64,000 nucleotides of DNA from Gemmatimonadota bacterium (GCA_020161135.1 JAIUOB010000001.1:248001-312000), one strand, 5' to 3'; counted from the stretch's first letter, positions 23,053 to 32,031 are shown. A program made the numbers and translations. Notes: a model not told the origin generated them from the letters alone.

Positions 23053-25418
23053 TACCGGAACAGCCTGTTGAGCTTCACCACCACCGCGCGGTTCTTGAGA
23101 CCGCGCACGGTGGTGGGCGTGGCGTAGCGATCGTTGCGCACGTCGCGCTCGTCGGTGTACACGAGGAACAGCTCGCTCCCCGGCGCGTACTCCCAGCGGA
23201 AGCGCAGGTTGGTGCTGAAGGCGCGATCGGCCGAGTTGTACTGCAGCAGCGCGCTCGCGAACATGAGCGGCGAGAAGCCGTAGTCCACGCGGGCGCGCGC
23301 GAGTCGCGTCGTGAACGAGCCACTCGGCCGTGCCACGCTCGTGATGGCAAAGCTCGGCTCGACGGCGAGCTGCTGCAGGATCGCGATGCGCGACGTGGCG
23401 AACGAGCCGCCCGGTCCGATGCTGAGACTGCGAATGGTGCCGTCGTAGAAGCGGCCCACCTGCCCGCGAATCATGCCGGACGCGCGTCGCTGCGCGCCGA
23501 ATGCATACGACAGCGCCACGTCGGAGAACCGATACGCCCCCGGTGCGATGGCCGTGGGCGCGCCCGACGGCGTGAACGACTGCCGCAGGAACTCGTAGTC
23601 GCTCGTGACATCGAGCGCGACCACGTCACTGCTCGCGAACTCGACGTCGGCATGGCCGCGCCAGATGCGCGTCTCCACCTGCCCCGCCCCACTCTCCACG
23701 TACTCGCCCGACGCGGTGCCGGTGACCTTGCGCACCACCGTCTGGTCCGTGGGCCGCGGACTGAAGCGCAGCTCGGCGAAGCTGCGGTTGAAATCGGCGC
23801 GCCGGCGGAATCCCACCTGCGGATCGAAGTCGCGCCCCACTGCCAGGTAGTCGGCCTTGGCGCCGTAGCGATCGACGCTGTAGTCCACGCGCGCCTGATA
23901 GCTCTGGTCGTTGCCCGTGGCGGCACCGCCGTTGGTGCCGCTCGTGCCCGTGGTCTGGCTCTGCGCCCAGTACGCCCCCGCGTTGAGCGCCTGCGTGAGC
24001 AGGAAGGCGCCATCGACGCCATACACCGCGTTGGCGCCGGTGCCCGACGTCGCCACCGAGCGATTGGTGAACATCGCGCCAATCGAGCTGCGCTGCAGCA
24101 CGTCGCGCTTGAGACGCACCACGGTGAAGTCCGTCGGCCGCGCGCGCACCGCCGCGTCGCCCTCGGTGCCGATGTGCATGAGGCCCACGGCGTACTTGCC
24201 GACCTTGCCGGTGAGGCGTCCACCCACGTCGATGGGCACCACGCTGCCGTTGTCCAGCCCGATGCGCCGCGTGTAGAACAGTTGCGGCGTGTCGCTGCCG
24301 CTGCTCGCCGACAACGCACCGTTGCCGCCGCGCCCGAAGTCGAAGATGCCGCGCCCCTCGAGGAAGAAGTCGCGCTTCTCGGGAAAGAACAGGCTGAAGC
24401 GCGTGAGGTTCACCTGCTGCTCGTCGATCTCCACCTGCGCGAAGTCGGTGTTGACCGTGAGGTCGGCGGTGAGGTTGGGCGTGACGCCGTACTTGAGGTC
24501 GCCGCCGATCTCGTTGCCGATGCGGTTGTTGACGACCGGCGTGCGCAGGCGGTCGGTCGACATGCGCGACACCACGTAGGGCTTGGCCTCGATGTTGCGC
24601 CCCGTCTCGGGGAGGTCGAGCCCCACCAGCGTGCCACCGGCCGAGACGCGATTGAGCGCCTGCGGCCCCGCGAGGATGCGTGGTACCGGCGTGAGGTAGT
24701 CCCATTCGTTCTTGTGCCGCACCGACCGGCGGATCTGCACGCCCCACACCTGGTTCGTGCCCGCGCGGTAGCGGAGCGACTGGAATGGGATGGCCATCTC
24801 GACCGTCCAGCCGCCGTCGAAGCGCCCGGTCTTCGACGTCCACACCGGGTTCCAGTCCGTGTTCGACCCGCCCTCATCGACGATGGAATAATCCGCGCGC
24901 GCGCCGAGCGGGTTGGTGTAGAAGGCGAAGCCGCTGCGGCGATCGTAGAACGTGTCGAAGAGGATGCCGATGTGCTCGTTGTTGCGCAGCCCGCCGGTGT
25001 CGCGCCGCAGCTCGTTGACGATCCACTCCGCCGGTGGCGACCCGTCGTAGCAGCGGCACGAGAGATAGATGTTGCGATCGTCATAGGTGATCCACAGATC
25101 GCTGCGCTCCGAGGCGGGCGCGCCCGCGTCCGGGGCCACCTGAATGAGTCCGCCAAAGGGCGCCTCGCGGGTGTAGACCGCTTCATCGAGCACACCGTCC
25201 ACCTTGAGGCGTTCGGCGAGCTTGATGGCGCGCACGGTGGCGCGCTGGGCGGCATCGCGCGTGATCACCGCCGGCGACACGGGCGCCGGGGAGCCGTCGA
25301 TGGTCGGGCGGTTCTGCGCGCGGGCGGGCCGCAGCGGCGGCGCAAGCAGGGCCAGCGCCGCCGCAGTGTTGATGAAGACCCGCGCATGACAGTTGCGCGC
25401 AGTGCGGCCCAGCCTCAC
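23049..25418 (-). CDS. DUF5916 outer-membrane protein with N-terminal CBM9-like domain
   Basis: 789 residues from a GTG at 25418. A signal peptide is followed by a CBM9-like sandwich (about 65-240: L-K-V-D-G-V-L-D-E-A-V-Y; D-R-N-I-Y-L-S-C-R-C-Y-D; G-W-T-V-E-M-A-I-P-F-Q-S-L-R-Y). The DUF5916 region follows, with F-A-Q-V-E-I-D-E-Q-Q-V-N-L-T-R-F-S-L-F-F-P-E-K-R-D-F-F-L-E-G (quoted by residues across about 335-365), and then a long barrel-like tail ending in F-R-Y. The family is abundant in Gemmatimonadota and Acidobacteriota and is thought to be membrane-linked; its substrate is unknown. An ATG start is lacking; the GTG precedes the basic signal region. Confidence 0.82.
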   Translation of the reverse strand: MRLGRTARNCHARVFINTAAALALLAPPLRPARAQNRPTIDGSPAPVSPAVITRDAAQRATVRAIKLAERLKVDGVLDEAVYTREAPFGGLIQVAPDAGAPASERSDLWITYDDRNIYLSCRCYDGSPPAEWIVNELRRDTGGLRNNEHIGILFDTFYDRRSGFAFYTNPLGARADYSIVDEGGSNTDWNPVWTSKTGRFDGGWTVEMAIPFQSLRYRAGTNQVWGVQIRRSVRHKNEWDYLTPVPRILAGPQALNRVSAGGTLVGLDLPETGRNIEAKPYVVSRMSTDRLRTPVVNNRIGNEIGGDLKYGVTPNLTADLTVNTDFAQVEIDEQQVNLTRFSLFFPEKRDFFLEGRGIFDFGRGGNGALSASSGSDTPQLFYTRRIGLDNGSVVPIDVGGRLTGKVGKYAVGLMHIGTEGDAAVRARPTDFTVVRLKRDVLQRSSIGAMFTNRSVATSGTGANAVYGVDGAFLLTQALNAGAYWAQSQTTGTSGTNGGAATGNDQSYQARVDYSVDRYGAKADYLAVGRDFDPQVGFRRRADFNRSFAELRFSPRPTDQTVVRKVTGTASGEYVESGAGQVETRIWRGHADVEFASSDVVALDVTSDYEFLRQSFTPSGAPTAIAPGAYRFSDVALSYAFGAQRRASGMIRGQVGRFYDGTIRSLSIGPGGSFATSRIAILQQLAVEPSFAITSVARPSGSFTTRLARARVDYGFSPLMFASALLQYNSADRAFSTNLRFRWEYAPGSELFLVYTDERDVRNDRYATPTTVRGLKNRAVVVKLNRLFRY

Positions 25419-25543
25419 GATCGCCTCGAGCGGTACGGTGGATCCCCGGTGCTGCCTCGGCGGGAATGTGCGGCGTCGCGTCGGCGGCGTCGAGAGTCGG
25501 GCCGTGAGACCGTGTTTCGGGTGCGCGCTGCGTTACGCGCCCC

Positions 25544-26035
25544 TCACGCCGCGTCCTTGAGCAGCTCGTCGAGCAGCGCGAACTGCTCCGGCGCCGCGGC
25601 CGTGCCCGAGCTGCCGTTGGCCAGCGCCTCGTCGAGCGACTCCTTGCTGGGGTACGTCTCGCACATCGCGAGGTGCGTGCGTCCATCCCGCTCCTCGAAC
25701 GTCACCGTGGTGACCGGTGCGTCCGCGCTCTCCTCGTTGGTCCACACGATACGCGTGTGTGGCGTGACTTCGAGGTAGCGGCCGAAGAACGCCATCGGCT
25801 CCGGCGCGTCGGGGTGACTGAAGACGAACTTGTACGTGCCGCCGGTGCGCACGTCGGCTTCGCACGACACCAGCGTGATGCCGAACGAGGGCGGCACCCA
25901 CCAGCGCCGGAACAGGTCCATGTTGCACCACGCCTCGAACACGACGTGCGGTGGGCCGTTGAAGGTGCGCTTGACGGTGATCTCGCGATCGGCGGTGCGC
26001 TCGACGCGCGTGGGGTGGCTGACGGGTGCGGTCAT
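25544..26035 (-). CDS. SRPBCC/AHSA1-type protein
   Basis: 163 residues, one START-like domain of the AHSA1 group: I-T-V-K-R-T-F-N-G-P-P-H-V-V-F-E-A-W, then F-R-R-W-W-V-P-P, D-V-R-T-G-G-T-Y-K-F-V-F and G-R-Y-L-E-V-T-P-H-T-R-I-V-W-T-N-E. Such proteins have a hydrophobic ligand cavity. Bacterial copies are very often encoded directly after an ArsR repressor, as here: the ATG overlaps the repressor's stop (ATGA). Ligand unknown. Confidence 0.85.
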   Translation of the reverse strand: MTAPVSHPTRVERTADREITVKRTFNGPPHVVFEAWCNMDLFRRWWVPPSFGITLVSCEADVRTGGTYKFVFSHPDAPEPMAFFGRYLEVTPHTRIVWTNEESADAPVTTVTFEERDGRTHLAMCETYPSKESLDEALANGSSGTAAAPEQFALLDELLKDAA

Positions 26036-26394
26036 CGGGGTGCCCGGGGAGGCGTGGTGGGTGACTGCTGCAACTCGGCGACAATGCGATCCAGTTCATC
26101 GAAGCGGGCCGACCAGAGCTGGCGATAGCGCTCGATCCACGCGGCCTCGTCATCCAGGCGTCGTGCGCCGAGCGAACAGGTGCGCACGCGTCCGACCTTG
26201 GCCGTGGCGACCAGCCCCGCCTGCTCGAGCACACCGACGTGCTTCTTCATGCCGGTGAGGGTCATGCCGAAGGTGTCGGCCAGCTCGGAGATCGAGGCGT
26301 CGGCGCGCCCGAGGCGTTCGAGGATGCCGCGGCGGGTGCTGTCGGAGAGGGCGGCGAAGGCGGTGTCGAGTCGGGGAGCGTTAAACTGAACCAT
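26032..26394 (-). CDS. ArsR-family repressor
   Basis: About 120 residues with a winged helix-turn-helix: F-A-A-L-S-D-S-T-R-R-G-I-L-E-R-L, I-S-E-L-A-D-T-F-G-M-T-L-T-G-M-K-K-H-V-G-V-L-E-Q-A-G-L-V. It lacks the metal-binding Cys box, as expected for the ArsR/SRPBCC subgroup. The ATG at 26394 gives the usual M-V-Q-F-N-A-P-R-L-D start; a 12-codon extension upstream is open but unlikely. The start codon lies inside a perfect palindrome, which suggests autoregulation. Translationally coupled to the SRPBCC gene. Confidence 0.88.
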   Translation of the reverse strand: MVQFNAPRLDTAFAALSDSTRRGILERLGRADASISELADTFGMTLTGMKKHVGVLEQAGLVATAKVGRVRTCSLGARRLDDEAAWIERYRQLWSARFDELDRIVAELQQSPTTPPRAPR

Positions 26395-26403
26395 GTGGTT
26401 CAG
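26386..26403. promoter_or_regulatory. Palindromic operator over the arsR start codon
   Basis: CTGAACCATGTGGTTCAG: perfect 8-bp arms with a 2-nt centre, covering the ATG of the ArsR gene. The AACCA/TGGTT core resembles ArsR-family operators. Confidence 0.6.
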
Positions 26404-26450
26404 TATGTGGGCAGCAGGCGCGGCGCGCAAGGGGCGCCCTTCATCTCACG

Positions 26451-27704
26451 TCACCGGCGTACCGCCCTACCCACGACGCCCTCATGCGCCGCCGCAACCG
26501 CCGCGAGGTCGGCGGGCGCCCCGGTGAGCGGACCTGCGAGGAACGCCGCCAGCAGGTCGGCGGTCACCCGGTGCGTCTCCGCGGCGCCGCGCGCGCCACC
26601 GATGACCTGCGCCAACAGCCAGCGCCCGGGTGCGGCAAGGAAGAGCGGCGCATCGGTGAAGCTGAAGTGATTGGCCCGCGCGATCTCGTAGCGATACCCC
26701 GGCGCGGTCATGCGCGCGAGCAGGGCGCCGTTGCCGTTGTGAAAGAACGGGCCATGCGGCGACTCCGCGAGGTCGCTCTGCAGCAGCAGGAACGGGCGCG
26801 TGAGTTGACGCTGCGGCAGGTCGCCATACGGTGTGCCGTCGATGTTCGCTGCGGCCACGACGCGCGGGTCCTCGCTCATCACCATGGCCGACACCGCTCC
26901 ACCGAACGAATGCCCGATGACGGCGACGTGCGTGGTGTCGATCGCACCGGCGTGCATGACGGGCGAGCGCGGCACCACGCGCTGGAGCTGGTCGATCACG
27001 AACCGTATGTCGTCGGTGCGCACCCGCTGCTGCCGCACCATGTACGCGACGCGATCGCGCGGCCCGGGCGGGAACAGCTCCTGCGTCCCGACGACGGCGC
27101 CGCTTGGCAACTGCGTCACTCCCGACTCGAACGGATGATCGACGGTGACCACCACGAATCCCCGGCTTGCGAGGCGCGTCGCGAGTCCCGTGTACCACGC
27201 GCGGGGCGCGCCGTAGCCCGGCGAGAAGATCACGACCGGCCAGGGGCGCTCGCGGTGCAGCAGCGGCGCGGATGCGGCGGCGTGGCTGTCGATCGCATCG
27301 TGTCGTCGCAGCAGAAACGCCGGCAGGCCGCTCACCCGCGGTGGCAGCCGGTGTGTGCCGTCGATGTACGGCAGCCGAGCGCGGTCGCGCGCGTCGCCAT
27401 GGCGCGCCGCTGGATACCACAGCTGCGCAATCACGCTTCGCCGATCCGTGGTGTCGGCCGTGTGCGGCTCGTCGCGCCGGTCGTCGGTCCAGCGGAAGAC
27501 CGTCGTGCCCAACGCATACGGCCCGTCCGGCGCCGGCAGCGTGGGAACGGCGGGAAGCACCCGCACGCCGACCGTCACGGCGGCCAGCAGCGCGGCCAGC
27601 ACCACCGCACCGTATCGCATGCGCGGACGCCACGCCGGCGCACGCCAGCGCCACCCGGCGAGGGCGAGCGCCATGGCCAGGACCAACACATCGAGCGTTC
27701 GCAT
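26451..27704 (-). CDS. PAF-acetylhydrolase-like esterase (alpha/beta hydrolase)
   Basis: About 417 residues. Two N-terminal hydrophobic segments (residues about 3-18 and 30-50) suggest membrane attachment with the catalytic domain outside. The esterase part has W-P-V-V-I-F-S-P-G-Y-G, V-V-T-V-D-H-P-F-E-S-G, nucleophile elbow G-H-S-F-G-G-A, acid region A-A-N-I-D-G-T, and a late histidine in A-N-H-F-S-F-T-D. G-H-S-F-G-G plus the N-I-D-G-T strand is typical of the platelet-activating-factor acetylhydrolase/dienelactone-hydrolase-like branch, which cleaves short acyl esters. A GTG 8 codons upstream (27728) is an alternative start. Confidence 0.8.
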   Translation of the reverse strand: MRTLDVLVLAMALALAGWRWRAPAWRPRMRYGAVVLAALLAAVTVGVRVLPAVPTLPAPDGPYALGTTVFRWTDDRRDEPHTADTTDRRSVIAQLWYPAARHGDARDRARLPYIDGTHRLPPRVSGLPAFLLRRHDAIDSHAAASAPLLHRERPWPVVIFSPGYGAPRAWYTGLATRLASRGFVVVTVDHPFESGVTQLPSGAVVGTQELFPPGPRDRVAYMVRQQRVRTDDIRFVIDQLQRVVPRSPVMHAGAIDTTHVAVIGHSFGGAVSAMVMSEDPRVVAAANIDGTPYGDLPQRQLTRPFLLLQSDLAESPHGPFFHNGNGALLARMTAPGYRYEIARANHFSFTDAPLFLAAPGRWLLAQVIGGARGAAETHRVTADLLAAFLAGPLTGAPADLAAVAAAHEGVVGRAVRR

Positions 27705-27878
27705 TCGCAGGGCCGATGGGTGTCGCACGGCGAGCCGCGCAGCGCCGGACGGGCTACCGCAGTCACCGGATCAGTCGTTCACGGGCACCGTGAGGGTGCC
27801 GACGAGAGACACCGGTGCGGGGTGGGCGGTTTCCTGCGATCCGACGCGGCCTCGATGTGCGCGCGCATGCACCATCCC

Positions 27879-28799
27879 CTAGCGCACCTCGATGGCCCGC
27901 AGCATCCCCAGCTCCACGTGCGGGCGCCTGCTGGCGGCGTCGCCCACGAGGCAGTACGCCACGTAGCGTCCGGGCTCGAGCGTGAGGGGGAGATAGGCGA
28001 CGGTGCCGGGCCCCATGCGCGCCATGCCGGCCACGGGGGTGGCAAGCGTGTCGGGATCGTCGGCGGCCATCCACGCCTGCACCGTCGCGCCCTCGCGCAG
28101 GCGCACGAGGCGCAGCTGATGATCCTGCGCGCCGGTGTTCTCGAGACGCACGACATGCGCGCCGGCCGTCCACTGCTCCGGCCCCACATACGCGAAGTCC
28201 ACGAGCCGCAGTGTCTGTGTGGCCACGAGTGAGTCGGCACGTGCTGCGGTGTCGCCGTTGGTGTCGTCCGCATTGCCGACGACCGTGAGCCGGCGATGTT
28301 CGCCGCCGTGCGCGTGCCGATGCCCGTCGTCACCACGCGTCACGCACGCGAGCAGGTAGTGCCCAGGCGTGAGCGATATGTGCACCGCGTTCCGCGCCCC
28401 CATCTCCGGACCACCCATGGCGACCGCCGGTGCGGGGGTGACCGGGAGGGTGTCGAGCGCCGCCAGCCACGCGGTGAGCGTGTCGTCGCGCATAGGCCCG
28501 GGGAGGCGGAAGACGACGACGATGTGCCGCGCGTCGGAAGGGGCGAGCGCCACGCGTGTCCATCCGGCGCGGACCGTGTCGGGCGCCTGCAGCGCACCGC
28601 GCGCGGCCTCGACGATGAGGCCGGCCTGGGCCGGTGCCTGCGGTGGCGGAGCGTCACCACAGGCCGTGACCGCGCAGGCGGTGATCGCGCACGCGGTGCG
28701 CGCGCAGGCGGTGCGCGCGCAGGCGGTGCGCGCGCGGGCGGTGCGCGCGCGGGCGAGCAGAAGGCGGACCGTGCCCAGTCGTGAACCACGGCGGTGCAT
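27879..28799 (-). CDS. Lipoprotein with pentapeptide-repeat leader and cupredoxin-like tail
   Basis: 306 residues. The leader contains a run of pentapeptides of the form A-R-T-A-C (about residues 17-47) encoded by imperfect 15-bp DNA repeats, ending in V-T-A-C-G-D, which fits a lipobox. After a Pro-rich linker come two similar beta-sandwich halves: H-I-S-L-T-P-G-H-Y-L-L-A-C in the first and L-T-L-E-P-G-R-Y-V-A-Y-C-L in the second, each like the C-terminal strand of a cupredoxin. The usual copper ligand set is incomplete, so metal binding is doubtful. H-G-G-E-H-R and H-R-H-A-H form a His-rich loop. Role unknown. Confidence 0.7.
   Translation of the reverse strand: MHRRGSRLGTVRLLLARARTARARTACARTACARTACAITACAVTACGDAPPPQAPAQAGLIVEAARGALQAPDTVRAGWTRVALAPSDARHIVVVFRLPGPMRDDTLTAWLAALDTLPVTPAPAVAMGGPEMGARNAVHISLTPGHYLLACVTRGDDGHRHAHGGEHRRLTVVGNADDTNGDTAARADSLVATQTLRLVDFAYVGPEQWTAGAHVVRLENTGAQDHQLRLVRLREGATVQAWMAADDPDTLATPVAGMARMGPGTVAYLPLTLEPGRYVAYCLVGDAASRRPHVELGMLRAIEVR
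28661..28750. repeat. Imperfect 15-bp tandem repeat inside the lipoprotein leader
   Basis: Units of the form GCGCGCAGGCGGTGC recur about six times with small changes (GTGATCGC and GCGCGGGCG variants). In frame they encode the Ala-Arg-Thr-Ala-Cys repeats of the gene on the minus strand. Confidence 0.75.
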
Positions 28800-29039
28800 G
28801 AGTGCTCCAAGGCAACCCGGGTGACCTTCGGATATGGCGCCGCGCGCCCCGTTGCCCTGCCAGGCCGACGGGCGGGCGCCGGGACACTGCCAAGGTACCG
28901 CCTCGTTCCCTTACGAACGCCTTTGCGCGTGTTTGGAACGCGACGGTCGGCGACTGAACGCCGCTTCACGCGGACCGCCCGCTCGCGGGGACAAGACGAT
29001 GATCGTATTGTCGCCCGGCCCGCTCTGCCGACCGCGACG

Positions 29040-30332
29040 ATGTCGAAGCGCTCCGCCCCCCACCCGTCCAACATCTCCTACGCCGACGCGTGCGAGTTGC
29101 TCGAGCACGCGCTCGCCGACGGCATGCGGTCCCGCATCCTCGATGCGCTCTTGGCGCACGACGACGTGCGGGCGAGCGCCTCCGCGTTGCGCGCGGCGAT
29201 GCGGGCGCACACGTTCCCGACGGGGGCAGCACCGCTCCACCTGCACCGCGTCGTGCAAAGCTTCGACACCCGCGCGCGGCGCGCGGGGTTGCACGTGCTC
29301 GAGAGCTGGGACTACGTCGCGCACCGCTTCGCGGCGGACATCACGCCGGTGCTGATGCTCGACCGCTGTGCCCTCGACGATGTCCCGCCCGCGCGGCACC
29401 GCACCGCGCTCGCCGTGCTGCTCGACCACTACTTCCTGTCGGTGCTGGGGCTGGTGGTCGCGCGCGCCTGGGATGAGGGCGACCCGAACGAGCACTTCGA
29501 TCGTGCCACCGCGTTGCTGCACCGCCTGCACGGCCCCGAGGGCAGCCCCTGCCGATTCGTCGACGATGTGGAGACGCTGCTGCTCACCGCCGTGTCGCAT
29601 TATTCGCCCGACGAGCACGCCTACGAAGTGCTCGCGCGCCGGTTCGACGCCCTCACGGGCGCGCGGCGCCGTCGCATGGCGCGGGCCTGCGCGGCCGTGC
29701 TCGGCGGGCACCTGCGCTGGGGGCTGCGCTTCATGTACGGCCGCGATGTCGGGCGCATGCGCGCCGACAACATCGTCGACTACCCGCTGGTGATCTATGG
29801 CGTGCTGCAGTGCCTGCGCGATGTCGACGATGCGCACACCGCCGACACCGACGACCTCGAACACGCGCGCACCATCGAGGCGCTGCTCAACGGCCTGTCG
29901 GCCGATCCGACGTTCGCCACCGGACGCACGCCCCCGTGGCTCCGCACGCACCAGGATGAGCACGCCGAGTTGCGCGCGCGCCTGCTCGATACGCGCGAGG
30001 CGCTGCTCGACGCGGTCGCCACACACACGTCCTCACCGCGTGCCTACAGCCCCCTCGGCTTCACCGCGAACTTCCTGTGCAACACCGTCGTGGCGATGGT
30101 GGCGGCGGCGCTCGACGCCAGCGCGCCACAACCGTCGCTGAACGCGCTGTTCACCGGGCTGCCGCGCGACGGCCATACCGCCGCCGACGCCGAGCAGCAG
30201 GCGCGCACGCTCATGGGCTACGCGGTGCACAATCGGGTGGACGGTGCGGCGCCGCTCATCGTGTACGACCCGTACGAGGCGGCGCACGCGTTCAGCATGA
30301 CCTGCACGGCCTTGCGACAGGCGGCGAGCTGA
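29040..30332 (+). CDS. Hypothetical protein, alpha-helical
   Basis: 430 residues, no signal peptide or TM. Mostly helical and rich in Ala, Arg and Asp, with H-F-D-R-A-T-A-L-L-H-R-L, L-T-A-V-S-H-Y-S-P-D-E-H-A-Y-E-V-L, M-Y-G-R-D-V-G-R-M-R-A-D-N-I-V-D-Y-P-L-V-I-Y-G-V and N-F-L-C-N-T-V-V-A-M-V. I recognise no domain; the even spread of helices would suit a cytosolic all-alpha protein. ATG 29040 is chosen over an open upstream frame that lacks a sensible start. Preceded by a 240-nt divergent intergenic region shared with the lipoprotein gene and followed by a strong convergent terminator. Confidence 0.7.
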   Translation: MSKRSAPHPSNISYADACELLEHALADGMRSRILDALLAHDDVRASASALRAAMRAHTFPTGAAPLHLHRVVQSFDTRARRAGLHVLESWDYVAHRFAADITPVLMLDRCALDDVPPARHRTALAVLLDHYFLSVLGLVVARAWDEGDPNEHFDRATALLHRLHGPEGSPCRFVDDVETLLLTAVSHYSPDEHAYEVLARRFDALTGARRRRMARACAAVLGGHLRWGLRFMYGRDVGRMRADNIVDYPLVIYGVLQCLRDVDDAHTADTDDLEHARTIEALLNGLSADPTFATGRTPPWLRTHQDEHAELRARLLDTREALLDAVATHTSSPRAYSPLGFTANFLCNTVVAMVAAALDASAPQPSLNALFTGLPRDGHTAADAEQQARTLMGYAVHNRVDGAAPLIVYDPYEAAHAFSMTCTALRQAAS

Positions 30333-30396
30333 CGGGTCGGCGACGGCGCTCGCCCCGCCGCGCGACGCCGTGCCACTCGCGACTGCCCCAAACGCA

Positions 30397-30428
30397 CACG
30401 AGGGCGAAGCATGCGCTTCGCCCTCGTG
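30397..30428. terminator. Convergent hairpin terminator
   Basis: CACGAGGGCGAAGC (30397-30410) pairs perfectly with GCTTCGCCCTCGTG (30415-30428) over a 4-nt loop, between two converging genes. Confidence 0.75.
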
Positions 30429-30452
30429 CATCACGTCGCTGCAGCGACCGAC

Positions 30453-31160
30453 TTACGACATGCGGCGACGTGCCCGGCCGACCGCAAGCATGGCGGCGAG
30501 GCCGGCGGCCATGAGCGCGTAGGTCGACGGCTCCGGCACCACGTTGCTGTTGCCCAGCGCGGTCGAGCCACCGACCGCCCACACGCCCCGCTGACGCGCG
30601 TTGTTGAGCGAAGCAAGACCCGCGGCATTCAGGTTGACCGTGACGACACCACCGTTGTCCGCCGCCGTCACGTTGGTCGTGCCGAACATCACACCCGTGC
30701 CGAGGTCGTTGTAGATGCCCACCCCAATCGACGTGCCGAGCGCGCTGAACGCAGTCCCGACGATGTCGAACACGCTGTAGTTCAGCGACGAGCCGAGCTC
30801 GTTGAAGAAGCCATTCGACCCATTGTCGAGCAGCAGCTGGGCGCTCGTGACGGTCCCCGAGAAGTTGCTGAGGTCGAACGCGAACCAGTTGTTGTAGATG
30901 TTGCCGTTGCCGCTGCAGGCGACGGGGCCGCAACGGCCCGCGATGTAGTTGTTGCTGGCGCCGGCGCCGTTGGGATTGCCGGCCTGATCATACCAGCCGC
31001 GCACGAAGGAACTGAAGGACGTCGTGCCGTTGACCAGCAGGATGGTGTTCCCGCTCCCGGAGTAGGAGAAGACGGTCTGCGTGGCCTGCGCGCGGGCCTG
31101 CGCGACGGGAGCGGCCAGGAGGGCCACCGAGAGCAGCGAGGTGCGGAGCGAGAGTCTCAT
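30453..31160 (-). CDS. PEP-CTERM sorting domain protein
   Basis: 235 residues: signal peptide (ending AQARAQ), a Ser/Asn/Gly-rich body opening Q-T-V-F-S-Y-S-G-S-G-N-T-I-L-L-V-N-G with one cysteine pair (G-R-C-G-P-V-A-C-S-G), and a C-terminus V-P-E-P-S-T, hydrophobic helix, R-A-R-R-R. The arrangement F-A-F-D-L-S-N-F-S-G-T-V-T-S-A-Q-L-L-L-D recalls DNRLRE/TGFb-type surface beta domains, with no firm family. A good sigma-54 match lies 45 nt upstream of the ATG at 31160. Confidence 0.85.
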   Translation of the reverse strand: MRLSLRTSLLSVALLAAPVAQARAQATQTVFSYSGSGNTILLVNGTTSFSSFVRGWYDQAGNPNGAGASNNYIAGRCGPVACSGNGNIYNNWFAFDLSNFSGTVTSAQLLLDNGSNGFFNELGSSLNYSVFDIVGTAFSALGTSIGVGIYNDLGTGVMFGTTNVTAADNGGVVTVNLNAAGLASLNNARQRGVWAVGGSTALGNSNVVPEPSTYALMAAGLAAMLAVGRARRRMS

Positions 31161-31674
31161 GGTTCCGGGAGGAGGAGGGGGAGGGACCAGACGACCGATT
31201 GTGACGCAAGTTGAATGCCTGTCCAACCTGCGCCGTCGGTCACCACCGTCCCCCTCGGAACTCGAGCACGGATACCCTCCGAGCGGGCCCGGTCGCAGCA
31301 CGCATCCCTCACCCTGCTGCGACGAGGCCACACCGCCGCCGCGTTCCGCTGGCGGGTGGTGCACCGACGGGCCGCGCGGAGTACTCGACGACGGCCTACG
31401 CCCGGGAAATGCCTGACTGCCCCGCCTCCGCGCAGCGCCGACTGTTGGTCAGGGGTGGAGGACACCATTTCAGACCCTGACGCATGAGCTCGGCAGACCT
31501 CGTGTCGCCGCACACGCACGGCGCTTCGCGGTCGCGGTCGCAGGCACACGCGGTGTCGCACGCGCAGGCAGACACACTGTCGCACTCGCTGTCGCGGTCG
31601 CTCTCGCAATTGCGGGGGCGGGCGCCTGCGCGGGCCGAGACATCACCGCCACGCTCGCGCCGCCGTGCGAGGGC
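31161..31674. other. Intergenic region holding a displaced lipoprotein leader
   Basis: From 31417 to 31674 the frame of the next gene is open but has no ATG, GTG or TTG. Within it, about 31520-31629 reads as a basic then hydrophobic stretch ending in a lipobox-like G-A-G-A-C, encoded by imperfect GTCGCG/GTCGCA repeats. An ATG exists at 31484 but in a different frame. The first part holds the PEP-CTERM promoter. Confidence 0.5.
31206..31220 (-). promoter_or_regulatory. Putative sigma-54 promoter for the PEP-CTERM gene
   Basis: Minus strand AGGCAT-TCAAC-TTGC with the 12-base GG to GC spacing, 45 nt before the start codon at 31160. The first and sixth bases differ from the consensus. Confidence 0.5.
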
Positions 31675-32031
31675 GTGTCGCCCGACGAGCGCTTCCGCGG
31701 CAACTGGGAAGGGACCCTCGCGGGACGCTCGCTGCAGCTCGATCTCGACCGCGTGTGCACCGGCCTCAACTTCCAGTCGTTCTGGTCCATCGAAGGCGTG
31801 TGGCGATGGGGCACCGCCAGCAACGGCAGCGTGACGCTGTTCGCCGGCACGTTCCATCTCAAGGCGAACGCCCTCGGAGCGCCGTTCCGCGGGCTCACGA
31901 TTGCCGTGCAGGACCGATCCGGGTCGGCAGACACGGTGTACGGGCTCGCGACCGGTGAACTGCCCCTCGCCGCGTCGACGGGGGCGTGGCAGTCGTTCAC
32001 GGCCGAGCCGGTGATGATCGTGCGGCGGTAG
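31675..32031 (+). CDS. Small beta-strand protein, probably a lipoprotein whose leader is in a start-less upstream frame
   Basis: 118 residues from the first usable in-frame codon (GTG 31675). The body, F-R-G-N-W-E-G-T-L-A-G-R-S-L-Q-L-D-L, S-F-W-S-I-E-G-V-W-R-W-G, G-S-V-T-L-F-A-G-T-F, looks like a small beta barrel. Extending the frame upstream adds A-G-A-G-A-C-A-G-R-D, a convincing lipobox after a hydrophobic run, but no start codon. Either the gene carries a frameshift in the GC-rich repeat near 31520-31600 (the ATG at 31484 is in the shifted frame), or a rare CTG at 31477 is used. Function unknown. Confidence 0.5.
   Translation: MSPDERFRGNWEGTLAGRSLQLDLDRVCTGLNFQSFWSIEGVWRWGTASNGSVTLFAGTFHLKANALGAPFRGLTIAVQDRSGSADTVYGLATGELPLAASTGAWQSFTAEPVMIVRR

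Noticed and set aside
22494..25778. 1094-codon plus-strand open frame over the DUF5916 gene
   Set aside because: Shadow of the real minus-strand gene and neighbours, with His/Arg-rich composition and no signal or motif.
28661..28750. Tandem repeats considered as a CRISPR array
   Set aside because: Units are 15 bp, contiguous without spacers and in frame with a coding leader.
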